NCBI GenBank assembly: GCA_002104985.1
Contig: MCGO01000191.1
Span: 1 to 64,000 of the forward strand
Length of the DNA stretch: 64,000 nucleotides
Source: Rhizoclosmatium globosum
Lineage: Eukaryota > Chytridiomycota > Chytridiomycetes > Chytridiales > Chytriomycetaceae
Direction of reading: 5' to 3'
The notes below the pieces were generated by a model that ran no database searches, was not told where the DNA came from, and was given only the letters and a program-made list of their open reading frames with translations. The translations under genes were made by a program, and so were the position numbers. Positions 23,754 through 35,115 of this stretch are shown piece after piece (the first letter of the stretch is position 1; every line of letters starts with the position of its first letter).

Positions 23754-24640
23754 ATGAGCGACAACAACAACACATCTGTAGCAGGCCGTTCCCTCGGATA
23801 CACTCTCGCAGTGGATTTTGGTATCCAGTTCGTCTTCTACGTCTACTCTGCGTACTACAAGACCGAGAAACTGTACGATGGCTCTGGCTCTCTCACATAT
23901 CTGGCTTGTATCTTCGTTGCCTTATTGGTCCGCCCAGATGCCTCCGTCGGAAATGGAATCTCTTCTATCGCCCCCAGACAAGCACTAGCTGCTACTGGAG
24001 TTCTCATTTGGTGTGTGAGACTTGGCTCGTTCCTGTTCCTTCGGTGTGTTCTATTGCTGTGTTCCAAAATTATCAATAACTGAACTTCTCCTCAATTAGA
24101 GTTCAGAAACACGCCGACCATAGATTCGATGAACTGAAACTGAATCCTATCCGTTTCGCTGTGCCTTGGTTCATTCAAGTTGTATGGATTTTCTTGACTG
24201 CCTTCCCAGTGTATATTGTCCTTGCCAACGTTGCCAGCTTACAAGCTGCGTTGGGATGGAGTGATATTATTGGAATCATTGTTTGGATCCTTGGTTTCAC
24301 TTTCGAAGCAGTTGCGGATGCTCAAAAGAACAAGTTCAAGACAGCAAACCCATCCAAGTTCATGCAAACTGGCCTCTTCAAGTACTCGCAGTACCCCAAC
24401 TATTTTGGTGAAGTCACTTTGTGGATTGGAATGTGGATTCTTTGTGCAGGAGGATTCACTGACAACTGGCAATTCGTCTCCATCATTTCTCCAATCTTTG
24501 TCTTCTGCCTCATCTATTTTGTTTCTGGAGTTCGTCTTCTGGAAGCGTCCTCCCAAAAGAGATACGGACAAGATCCAGAGTTTATTGCCTACAAGGCTCG
24601 TACCAGCAAGTTTATCCCGTGGTTCCCAAAGAAAGCGTAA
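23754..24640 (+). CDS. DUF1295 membrane protein, steroid 5-alpha-reductase/ICMT-like
   Basis: Two exons split by a short intron at about 24042-24100. The protein has at least six hydrophobic segments and the DUF1295 signature in its second half: A-D-x-Q-K-x-K-F-K followed by G-L-F-K-Y-S-Q-Y-P-N-Y-F-G-E and later R-Y-G-Q-D-P-E-F-x-x-Y-K-A-R-T-S-K-F-I-P-W-F. This region aligns with the NADPH- or cofactor-binding C-terminus of steroid 5-alpha-reductases and isoprenylcysteine methyltransferases. The substrate of fungal DUF1295 proteins is not established; lipid or sterol reduction in the ER is the usual inference. Strong coding signal and no defects seen. Confidence 0.85.
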
Positions 24641-24759
24641 ATTCAATCTTCCCATTTATTCTAACGTAAAAAATAAAGCCACATTGGAACATATAAGTTT
24701 CCAGAAATTACAACTCTAACGAAAATACCAGGTTTAACCACAAGCCATGAGCATTAAGA

Positions 24760-26476
24760 TTATGAAGAATGGCTGCTCTTCCTTGCAATTGAATTTTCAA
24801 GCTCCTGAATCGCCTTCATAATCCTATGACGGTGAGAAAACATCGGAATATTCAACACTGTCTTGAGATCCTCCATAGTAAGCGACATGAAGATACTTCC
24901 GTCAATATCCTCCCCTGTAAATAGTTGCACAACGTCCTCTGGTGCGCCAGTGGCCTGAACAAACATGCCAACTTGCTGAGTCGTCCAAGACATTGGGTCG
25001 CTTGGCAACTCAGACTTAACAGCTTCAATTGCATCCAAGTATCCAACACGAGGGGATCCACGCGACGAGCGGGTAGATCTCGTGCGGGACATTGTTGGGC
25101 TGGATGGAACGCTTCCTGATTGCGAAGCGTTACCGTCGAAACTGGTTCGGACTCCGAGACCTTGCTGCATAGATGCCTCAGAAATTCTTCTAGGGCCGAA
25201 GTTTGGAGAAACTGGAGAAGAGGATTGGAAGTCGTTGGAATATGATCTAATCAATGGAGACTGATCCAAACTGAATGATTGACCACGCGGTAAAGAAAGC
25301 GGATCGCGGGGAATAATGCGAGGGGATCCACTTGCAATCGACATTGGAGAAGGAGGGAGAGCCAATTGGTTGATCAAATCAGATGGGTCTGGTAAAGGCT
25401 GCGTGTCCTCAGAAGACATGAGTGGTACAATCATCAGCGGAACTTGAAGCGTGATATTAGGGGATTCGCTGTTGTCACAAACAATGTTGACTTGAAGTCG
25501 GGTCTTCACTGATATTAGCGGTGATTCAAGGGAAGGTTGTGCCAATGTTGGATCGATAAGAAGTACAAGCTTGCGAGTGAGAGCTGGATCCCCATTATTC
25601 ACTTTAATGAGAGCGAAAGACTCATTGATTTCGGAGAGTGGTCGAGGAAACTTGTAGATTCCTTCCTTATTGCTTGGTCCGAGATAGCGAACTTCGCTAC
25701 GTATAGACACTTGCAACATCCGAATCTTGAATGGCGTGAAGTAGATGGCCAAGTCGGCTTCCACGGAATCTCCGGGCCTGAAATTCGTTGTTGGTACACG
25801 AATCGACACACCACACTTTTCTTGGGATGGTGGAACCTCGTGATTGAAACGAGACACTGACTTAAGTAGTTTGTTGACTCCATTGTTGGGAACAAACAGG
25901 AAAACCGGAACTTCAATGTCTTCGGTGGTTGCACGAAGAAGAGATTCACTCCATGTTACCGTGATTTTCAAGGTATAGTAGACTCGGCCTCCAGTTCCTT
26001 CGAACGAAGGAAACATCCCGTTCGAGGGAAGAGCGAGCTCGAATGGGTACTTCAGGACACTTCCCTGTTTGTCATGTTCAGATATGACAGCTTCATGGAT
26101 TTTACTCACATCTGGCACCAGTCCATCAGCAAAGGACTTAACTTCTACTTGCAACTTTTGGAATTGCTGCGTATGGACTGTTGCAGTCTTATCCTTGCCT
26201 TCAAGATTGAGTTTGCCTCCATATGTCCAATATGTTGACGTCATTCCAGCAAGTTCCGCAATAATCTTCGCACCCTGAAATAGCAGTCATCATTAAAGAC
26301 TATTGAGCATAAGAGTAATGATTGTAGCTTACCCTTGGTAATGGCTTTGGTGCCTTGAGCTTAACACAGCCTTCTATTGAGGAGGAGAATCCCCAGCCAG
26401 CATAAGCGACGATACCTCCATCAGCTCGTAAGTTCTTGCCGTGGCCTTTGACCTCAAACACATCAAATCGGCCCAT
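24760..26476 (-). CDS. Arrestin-SAM family copy 2, inverted
   Basis: The only minus-strand member. The first exon from 26476 encodes M-G-R-F-D-V-F-E-V-K-G-H-G-K-N and the A-Y-A-G-W-G strand; the second, 26274-24760, carries the rest. There is no separate tiny exon 1: its codons are fused directly to the strand that in sisters starts exon 2, so intron 1 was lost here or arose later elsewhere. Arrestin C features (PTTNFRPGDSVEADLAI, PRPLSEINESFALIKV, SLESPLISVKTRLQVNI) are clear. A Ser-rich linker with repeated SPR motifs leads to a C-terminal SAM domain (W-T-T-Q-Q-V-G-M-F-V ... I-D-G-S-I-F-M-S-L ... R-H-R-I-M-K-A-I). The more divergent sequence suggests an older copy. Its ATG is 415 bp from that of copy 3. 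Confidence 0.85.
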
Positions 26477-26891
26477 TCTTGGCTTCTTTGTCAAAGCTTT
26501 TTTTTGGGTTGGGGTTTCTTATGCAAAAATCCCAACACGCGGCTGAACCGCCTTTAAAGGTAAGAAATGTTATCTGCATTTTTCGCTCCTCAAAGAAGCT
26601 GTGAGTATTTTTAGTAAGCCAGGAGAATCAGATCAAAAACACATTTAGTCAGAAACTTAACCCAATCAACCAATAATGCGCTTTGCTAATTGATGACAGA
26701 CAAACGCGCATTTGAACAATATTTAACAGAAATCAGAGTTATTTCAAATTTGAGAGGGAATTGGTTTATCGGGCACGCAGTCAAATTTTCCATCTCCAAC
26801 AATGCACGCACGTTTTGCAGCACGCACCCTGCTTGGGTTGCATCATCAAATCGAGGAAAAGACAAAAAATCTTACAATTGTCCCCGCATTC
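26477..26891. promoter_or_regulatory. Divergent promoter between arrestin-SAM copies 2 and 3
   Basis: 415 bp between the two starts. CACGC cores lie at 26536-26540 (60 bp upstream of copy 2), 26774-26778, 26805-26809 and 26821-26825 (about 70-115 bp upstream of copy 3). The same core precedes most other family members. Confidence 0.4.
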
Positions 26892-28616
26892 ATGAGCAGC
26901 AGCAATCACTACATCGCGTCCCTTCAGTAAGCCACGCGATTGGTTGGGCGATCACACCTTTACTTACATCACGTTTGTGCAGAGTAACTGGGCGAGGAAA
27001 CAACTTGGGCCCTGATGGCTCCATAGTCGTTGATGCAGGTTTCGATACTGATGCTTATCTCGAGGTAAGGCAGTTGCATGCCCTCTTGAAAGATGTTTCG
27101 GCTGATCTTGGTGGCAGGGAGCTGTGATGATCAAAGTTGCTCACTCCCTCAAGAACTGCAAGATTCAGATCGACTTCAAAGGCATTTGCGAAACCCGTTG
27201 GGAGTTTGGAGGGAAGCTGGCTGTGAAACCGGAATCAGAGAACTACAAGGTGTTCCCTCACCACAAGACCTTCCAACACTTGACAGAAACTTTGTACGAT
27301 TCGAAAGAGCCCATTCTTCCCAATCCAGTATGTATCCATCTTTACTGTCATGTCCATGAATGCTAATATCTGTGCAGATTGGTGGAGCTGTTGCATACCC
27401 ATTCAAATTCCATCTACCTCGCAAGGACATGCCTCCTTCGTACTCCTCCGTTTCGGGAAAAGTGGAATACATTCTCCGAGCATCTGTGTCCTATCAGGAG
27501 CCCGCGAAATTCATGAAGACAACTCAGGACTTTGATTTTCCCGTCATTGTATCCATGCCAGATGCTGCTAAAGTTCGCTTATTGCATTCCTCGTCTGCCG
27601 AGACTGTGAATGTACCAGGCACCCAGGAAAAGTGCGGCTTCTCTGTCAGCATTCCTAAACGCATTGTTGAGCCAGGAGACTCTCTTGCCGTCGACATCAC
27701 AATCAACAGCACGCCTGGAAACACCAGATTGCGTATGATGAATGCCTCGTTGAAGTCCTTGGTGTTGTACACCAACAAGGAAGGCAAAGAGTCTGCCAGC
27801 AAGGCGCCACGTCCTCTGTCTGAAATGTCGCAATCATTCCCATTGGTCAAAGTTGGTGGTGTCGGAGGTGAAGCTCCAATCGCAACACGTATCTATCTGC
27901 TTGTTGATCCAGACCTCGCCAAGCCTTCCATCGACGCTCCTCTTATCAAAGTGCAAACTGTTTTCAAGTTCTCAATGATTGTGGATAACTCTGAACTCAA
28001 CAACGTTGTCTGCGAAATCCCGATTGTTGTTGTTCCACATATGGCCGACGCCATGCACTCTCCCACCGGCTTAAGTCCAATGCATCTCTCTGAAGGTAGA
28101 AGCCGCATCAGTGCCGGCCACAGTCCTAGAACTGTTTCTATCGGTTCCTTGGATTCTCCAACTTTGCAACACTATCAAAGCAGTATTGCATCTCAGCGTG
28201 CGTACTCAATTAATTCAATCAGTTTGCCTGAAGCCAGACTTCCATATGCGAGAAACAGCTCGTTGCCTCTCCCTGGCAAGGATGTGGCTCATATGATGAA
28301 TGGGATGGAGCTTAACGATGGTGGCCAAGTGTATCGCAAGGCTTCTCTTCTCCACCAATCTCCCGGCACTGAATACTTTAGCGACAACGATTCTATTCGC
28401 TCAACTGAATCAATTCCGAATGAGGGCTGGTCTGTTCAAATGGTCGCGGCTTGGGTTGCAGCTCTCGGAGGAACTGAGGATGTTGTTCAATCATTCATTG
28501 ACAATGGAATCGACGGAACCATTCTGCTTGGTCTCACTATGGATGACTTGAAGGATGAACTTGGCATTGCTTCGTTTGGTCTCCGTCGTAAGATGGCGCA
28601 CGCACTTGCTCTTTGA
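26892..28616 (+). CDS. Arrestin-SAM family copy 3
   Basis: Tiny exon 1 (26892-26929, M-S-S-S-N-H-Y-I-A-S-L, phase-2 GTAAGC donor) joins VTGRGNNLGPDG in exon 2. Two more introns follow, after ...DAYLE (27065) and at about 27330-27378, then one long exon. All domains are complete: arrestin N (IDFKGICETRWEFGG, FPFKF-like strand), arrestin C (K-C-G-F-S-V-S-I-P-K-R-I, NSTPGNTRLRMMNASL), Ser-rich linker, SAM (W-S-V-Q-M-V-A-A-W-V ... N-G-I-D-G-T-I-L-L-G-L ... L-G-I-A-S-F-G-L-R-R-K-M). It looks functional and serves as the reference copy. Codon use is cleaner than in most sisters, hinting at higher expression. Confidence 0.88.
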
Positions 28617-29106
28617 ATACTATGCGTGCCCTGATAATCATCCGACATAATTGTATACAACTCTTAATTTCTTTGCTACATAGTAATTTCTACTGATATC
28701 TTTTTCATTGCTTTACCAAAACGCAGTCTGTGTTGCTGCACTTTATCATCACTCTTGTGAATAAAAACGTGTTTTAGTGTATATATATTGGGTGTAAGCT
28801 GGTGCATTGAAAGTGGGTGTACAAGGAGCGTGCAGGGATTTGTGATGGCTTGACCAGTGGGTAACGTGGGTTGAAATGAAGCATATTTAGTTGGTATCTC
28901 ATGGCTGAAAGATACGTTGCCGGACAGGAAAGCCTCAATGAAAGACTTGAGTTCGAAGGTGTTTGGTGCGTGCCTGGCAAAAGATCTCCTTTGAAATTAC
29001 CCCAGAAAACCAGAAAGCTCACAACACAGCGCCTGGTACAACCACATGTGAGAGCACTTATGTCTTTCATACGTTTCTTATACAGTTTGATTCAGATTCT
29101 TGAAGT
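28617..29106. promoter_or_regulatory. Intergenic between arrestin-SAM copies 3 and 4
   Basis: 490 bp without a gene. A TATATATAT element lies near 28780 and the family-type motif TTTGGTGCGTGCC at 28962-28974, about 130 bp before the next ATG. Confidence 0.4.
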
Positions 29107-30886
29107 ATGAGTCAAGTGTCAAGTTACATTCAATCTTTTCAGTAAGATCTAATATAAGTTTGACAATGCCGCTAACCATTCGACAGGGTGGTAGGCAAGG
29201 GGAATAACGTGGGACCAGATGGGAATAGTCTTGTTGTCGATGCAGGATGGGGCACGGAAGCGACGTTGGAGGTAAGTATCTCCTCATATTGAATCCCACA
29301 CGCTGACATTGATCTCCTCCAGGGAGCAGTTATGCTGAAGCTCACCAAACAACTGAAGAAGGTTCGAATTCAGGTATGCATGGTGGAGAGAGAAAGAGTT
29401 GGATATTGAAGCACAACCTCCAACAGGTCGAGCTCCGCGGATACTGTGAAACCCTTTGGGAATCCCCTCTTCGTCTTGCCACAAAGCCTGAAAGTGAGAC
29501 ATATCGGCCCAATCATTCCGGTCGAATCTTCCAGCAAATGGTTCAAGTTGTCTATGAGTCTGACCAACCTTTGAATCCCAATCCAGTATGTATTATCTGG
29601 ATCCATGTACACCGTAATAATCCAACTCTTTTTTAGATGGGAAATTCTCTGCCTTTTCCGTTTACATTCCAACTCAGCAAAAACAACTTTCCTCCAACAT
29701 ACAATACTCCTTAGTAGGGAATTTCTTGCCGACTTAATAGCTAACTAACTCTGCTTCCACTCCAGCGGCTCGATCCAATATTATATTAAGTGTACTATTC
29801 TAGTTCAGGAGGGAATGCGTTTGCTCAAGTCAAACTACGATTTGGAGATGCCTGTTATTGTGAACATGCCAGAAGAGGCTAAAATCACTCTCCTCTCGTC
29901 TCCGTCGGTAATCACCCACCAATCCCCTGGCACGGACGAAAAGGTTGGATTCTCTGTGCAGATTCCACGCCGTATTTTGTGTGTCGGGGAAACCTTGGAA
30001 GTCAATTTCTCCGTGAACTCTACACCAGGTGATGCCAACCTGCGTCTTTTTAAAGCTTCGTTAAGAACGGTTTCTTCGTATTTATCCATTGATAATACCG
30101 GTGGTAAGTGTATCTGTTTGACTTGTTCTATTTTGACATTCTTTGCTAAGCTCGCGCGCCCATTCCACGGCCCTTGTCGGAAGTGAATCAAACTTTCCCT
30201 CTCATTCGAATTGAGGGAGGTCGTCCTTTGCACCAAAAGTTGTTTCTTCTCGTTGACCCCGAAATTGCCCAACCTTCTCTTGAAAGTGCTTTGATTTCTG
30301 TCAAGACAGTGTTGCGATTGGAAATTATTTGGACAATTCGGAGACGCCAAACGTTCATTATGAAGTTCCAGTTGTTGTGGTTCCAGTGCTGAAGGATACA
30401 AGTGCAACAGACAGGCCGCTCCAACGATCCAAGACCGTTTCTGCACCATCTTACACTTCATTTAAACCAAGGAACGATTCATTGCGCACTCCTTACAATT
30501 CTCCGGGACTGGCTCGTGCGGCGAGCACAGGCAGCAATCGACAAAATACATACCCGGGTGCAGACGGGTTTCGACCCAACAATGAGTCCATGACGCAATA
30601 TACGTTCCTGATGAACGAGCTGCAAGCCATGGATGTGAATGATCACCCTATTCCTGAAATGCCAATTGAACGGATTCCTAAAGCTTCGTGGACACAACAA
30701 CAAGTTGTGGAGTGGTTGCGGGAGCTAGGAGCGACTGCTGATGTGATCATGTCGTTCACGGCAAATGGTGTGGATGGAAGCGTGCTGGTTAGTTGCTCAC
30801 TAGAGGATCTCCGCGATGAACTGGGAGTGTCAAGTCATGCTCTGAGGCGTAAGATTATGAGTGGAGTAGAAAGGGGAAGAATGTAG
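29107..30886 (+). CDS. Arrestin-SAM family copy 4, one frame break
   Basis: Exon 1 (29107-29143) encodes M-S-Q-V-S-S-Y-I-Q-S-F, phase-2 GTAAGA donor, then VVGKGNNVGPDG. The arrestin N part is cut by more introns than in sisters: after ...ATLE, after ...VRIQ, after ...PNP, and after ...YNTP. Arrestin C and SAM (W-T-Q-Q-Q-V-V-E-W-L ... N-G-V-D-G-S-V-L-V-S-C) are complete. The frame breaks at a T3 run (30328-30330) in the strand that reads L-x-I-I-L-D-N-S-E-T-P-N in every sister. With T4, as in copy 1, it would read through intact. Either a sequencing indel or a recent null allele. Confidence 0.82.
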
Positions 30887-31158
30887 GTCTTTTGGGTTTA
30901 AACAGAATTAATGAAATTATTGTCTCTACTGTAGTTTTAAGCGAAAATATCCCCTATTTCTGAATGAATGTGTGTATTTTATGCGCCCATATCACAACAA
31001 GAAGGCACGACCAGTGCGTGCCCTCTTGCGAAAATTCAATTTTTTCTTCCATTTCCAAATTGGATCATCTCCACAACTAAAGTTCCTTGCAGCAACTGTT
31101 CTGTTGCAGTTTCATTTAGTATACCTCTTGTGCACATTCAACGTCTATCACTTGTCCA

Positions 31159-32835
31159 ATGTCGTCGATCCAGAGATTTGAGTGAGTATAGAACGACAGT
31201 CTAACTAACAGTCTAACGCACCCCCTCCCCAACAGAGTAGTCGGAACTGCGGAGAACACGAGATCCGATGGCGCAATCGTAGTTGAGGCAGGCTGGGACA
31301 CCGAGGCCCTTCTCTCAGGCACCGTGCTGCTCAAGGTCGATGCCGCCATCAAAAACGTCAGAATCCAGGCTGAATTCCGCGGATACACCGAAACAAGGTG
31401 GGAGTCGAGCTCAAACAAGAAACTGGCAAAGCGGCCCGAGTCCGATTCGTACAAGATTGCGAGAGTGGGGCGGGCCTTCCAGCAACAGGTCGAGGTCATC
31501 TACGACTCGCCTGTTTCGATCACTCCAAACCCAATTGGCGGTGCTCTCAAGTTCCCCTTCAACTTTAAACTGCCAAAGACATCCCTGCCTCCGTCATTCG
31601 AAACTGCAGCTGGAACCATCAGCTACTACGTCAAATGCACCATCTTATACCAAGAATCAATGAGACTGTTGAAGTCTAACCATGAAGCTGAAGTTCCTGT
31701 GATCATTCGCATTCCAGAGAGTGCCAAACAGCGATTGCTCGAGTCTCCTTCTCACTTGACACACAAGGTGAACAACCTACAACGTTTAATAACTGTATCT
31801 AACCATTTCGTCAAGGTTGTTGGCACAGACACTCAAGTTGGATATGCTTGTCAGCTTTCAAGGAGAGTTCTTACTCTTGGCGAGCAGTTGGATGTGGACG
31901 TCTCCATCTTTAGTTTGCCAAAAGGATCAAAGTTACGGTCACTGAATGGCTCTCTTCGTTCCCAAGTACAATATATCAATTCAGAGAAAGTTGGAGCCCA
32001 AGCCAAATTTCCACGGCCTCTTTCTGAACTGGTTCAAAATTTCCCATTGATTCAAGTAAACCCTTCAGAGCCGGTGGTAACCAGAATGCGGCTGCTAGTT
32101 GATCCTGCGCTCGCGCTGGCGTCTTTCGAGTCGTTTTTGATTTCTGTGAAAACCATTTTCCGACTCCAAGTTATTCTGGATAACTCAGAAACTCCAAATA
32201 TTCAGTATGAACTTCCAATCGTCGTGGTTGCTCCCTTAAAGACTATGATGACGCCTATGCGTCAAAGAATGTCAGATGATCCTCGGACTCATTTTGATAG
32301 CCCGCGCTCAATGATTTCTCTAGAGTCTGGGTCTTCTCATAACAGCAGTCCTGCCGTGGCTCCACAGCCGTTCAGTATTCTCCCTGAGCCAAGAATGCCT
32401 ATGCCTCAAGGCACACTCCCAATCTTACCCCCGAGGAACCAATCCTTGAATGCAAGTCATGTTGAAGGAAGCCCTCGATCTCAGGTGGAAGATAGCCCAA
32501 GATCACAATCACACCGTCACTTTTCTTACCTCTTGTCTGAGCTGGAAGCTTTGGAAATATCAGCTTCTATGGGACGTACTACAGATCCTGAGATGGTGGA
32601 TGTTGAAGAATCTTACTACACTATGCTTTCTGCGGATTCTGTTCCAGAACCGTCCTGGACCGTCGAAAACGTGGCTGAATGGTTAACGTGTCTCGGTGCC
32701 CCATATGATATTGTCGATGAATTTGTCTTGCAGACGATTGATGGAGCAATGCTGCTGTCTCTTTCATCTGATGATTTGAAAAACGAACTGGGCGTTGTCT
32801 CCCTTGCTCTACGACGCAAAATCCTTCGCCTATAG
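31159..32835 (+). CDS. Arrestin-SAM family copy 5
   Basis: Exon 1 (31159-31181) encodes only M-S-S-I-Q-R-F, phase-2 GTGAGT donor, then VVGTAENTRSDG. Exon 2 runs on without further introns in the arrestin N part, unlike sisters, so introns have been lost. At 31768-31815 a 48-nt segment (GTGAAC...TCAAG) interrupts the alignment after ...SHLTHK; removing it restores the sister pattern (H-K-V-V-G-T against H-Q-V-A-G-T). It is therefore read as an intron, though it is in frame and stop-free. The SAM domain at the C-terminus is complete (W-T-V-E-N-V-A-E-W-L ... I-D-G-A-M-L-L-S-L ... L-A-L-R-R-K-I-L-R-L) and ends the protein with no tail. Confidence 0.86.
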
Positions 32836-32981
32836 AATAATATATGCCGATAATAAAATGAATATAAATTTGAACCAAACTTCAAATGTTGGCACGCGCG
32901 AACCCAAAATGGGAAATTGTATCTCCACATCTCCGAAAAAATCCGTCCAAGAAATCCTTACTTTCATTTTACAAACACCAA

Positions 32982-34986
32982 ATGGCACCATCCTTACAGC
33001 ACTTCGAGTAAGATTCGAGTACATTGTATAAATAGTGTTATTAATACCAAGCAGGATTATCGGAACCGGAGCCTGTGCAGGTCCAAATGGAACCATTGTC
33101 ATCGAGGCAGGATGGGATGTGGAGGCAGAACTTACCGCCGCCGTCCTTCTAAGGGTTGAAAACAAGCTTCGTGCTGTGCGTATCCAAGCTGAATTCAGAG
33201 GATATTGCGAAACTCGTTGGGAGAAAGCTGGAGTGCTGGCCACAAAGCCTGAATCGGCAGATTACAAGATTGCAAGAACGGGAAGAATCTTTCGCCAAAT
33301 GGTCGAGGTTGTTTATGATAGCCCAGAGCCTATCGCTCAAAGTTTGGTATGTGTGCCTTGAGCATTTGGTTGTTCCATGAAACCTGTCAAACTGATATCA
33401 CAACAAAGGACTCCATTGCTCTACCCTTCACCTTCAAGCTTCCAAAGAACAATATGCCTTCAAGTTTTCATAGTGATAGCGGCTCTATCGAATACTATAT
33501 CAAGGTTAGTAGTTTAGGAAGATGATTACAAAATCTGACGCTTTTGTAGTGTTCAATGCTTTATCAAGAGAGCATGAAACTCTTGAAAACTTCGGTTGAT
33601 TTCGATATACCTGTTACAGTAATGATGCCAGAAGCAGCAAAGTTGAAATTGTTAAAGGCACCATCACAAATGCTCCACCAAGTTGCTGGAACCTTTGAAG
33701 CATGCGGATATTCTGTCCAATTCCCGAAGCGTATTTTGGCAATCGGAGAAAATCTGCAAGTTAATGTTATTATCAGCAGTACTCCCCCTGACGCTCGTTT
33801 ACGAATTATGAACGCCTCAATACGCCCCCTTGCGTCTTTCGTCTCTCAGAATGCATATGGCGCTAATGCTAAAATTGCACGACCATTGGCAGAGCATTCT
33901 GAGACGTTTCCCTTGGTGGAGATCGGACCTTATGGTTCGGAGCCAATCGTTCGCAAGTTTTCAATGCTCATCGACCCAGAGATTGCTATGGCCTCTTTCG
34001 AAAGCCCCTTGATCTCAGTGAAAACGATTTTTCGGCTTCAAATCACTCTTGACACCTCAGAAACGCCTGCCGTATCGTATGAAGTTCCAATTGTTGTGAT
34101 TCCAGCCCCTATTTCTACTATTCCTCAACCCCCTGCATTAATGCAGGCGGCGATTCAACAACAACTTCAGCAAGAACAGCATGAAAAATACATGCTATCT
34201 CGCCAGGATTTCAAGCCACGCGAAGGCCAATACGAAGCTTTCCAAGCTTATCAAGTTCCAATTCCACGCAATAACACCGCGCCCCATACTTCTCAATACC
34301 CTCACTCTTTGCCGCATCAGTCGCGACAAGAATTTTATCCAGCACCAGGGATTCAACAACTACCCAACCCAAGACCAACTTATCATGCTTTCAGCGAACC
34401 TCCGTCGCGACAAATCAGCGTTCGAACTGCCCGTTCCGATTCTTATAGCTCGTTGAGACTGCCTGTCAACTCGCAAATACCGCCTGCGCTTGATCGGTCT
34501 CGGTCCATGTCCTCATCTGTATCAGGTTCAACAACAGTTGTCCCAAGGTCACCTCGTTTACCACCTTTTCATGAGAAGGCAAAATCCATTAGTTCTAATC
34601 TGAGTGGATTATTGGCGGAATTGGAAGCCATGGAATTGACGCTGCAACCGTCCGAACCACGAGAGGCTTCGATTTTGACAGAGAGTGATACAGTTTCGAT
34701 GGGTATGTCATCGCAACATACTGTTCAGCTGCCATACAGTCAACAAGACCGTGTTTCTGAAAAGGCTGGCGTTATTCCTGAGATGTGGACCACAGAAGAT
34801 GTTGTGGAGTGGCTGCGATCCCTTGGATGCCCAGAGGATATCATGGTGTCATTTCAAACACAGGATGTGGATGGAAGTGTCCTGCTGTCACTGACAGCTG
34901 AAGATTTGAGAAATGATTTAGGTGTTGCGCAGTTTGGTGTTCGTCGAAAGATTTTGACGGAGGTCTCAAGGTTACGTACATATTAA
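32982..34986 (+). CDS. Arrestin-SAM family copy 6
   Basis: Exon 1 (32982-33007) encodes M-A-P-S-L-Q-H-F, phase-2 GTAAGA donor, then IIGTGACAGPNG. Further introns lie at about 33346-33408 and 33507-33549 (GTTAGT donor). Arrestin N and C are complete (IQAEFRGYCETRWE; GYSVQFPKRI; STPPDARLRIMNASI). The linker is long, with a Gln-rich stretch just after the arrestin fold and many Tyr/Pro residues, then a short helix (L-L-A-E-L-E-A-M-E) shared with copies 1, 4 and 5. SAM: W-T-T-E-D-V-V-E-W-L ... V-D-G-S-V-L-L-S-L ... F-G-V-R-R-K-I. The intergenic gap to copy 5 is only 146 bp, so its promoter is very short. Confidence 0.88.
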
Positions 34987-35115
34987 TAAATATGGGTTAC
35001 GAGAATGGAATTATTCAAGGGGAAGGGTTGGCGCGTGCATGAAATTCGAAGTGCGAAAAATCTGTGTTGCCATCTTTCTGATCCTTTCAATTGCCGGCCA
35101 AGCTTCACCTAATCA

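Noticed and set aside
26961..27366. Pseudogene call for arrestin copy 3 because of stops between ORFs
   Set aside because: Standard introns at 26930, 27065 and about 27330 remove every stop and restore the family alignment.
28901..29110. Plus-strand ORF upstream of arrestin copy 4
   Set aside because: Not connected in frame to the arrestin exon, and a family-like tiny first exon at 29107 explains the start better.
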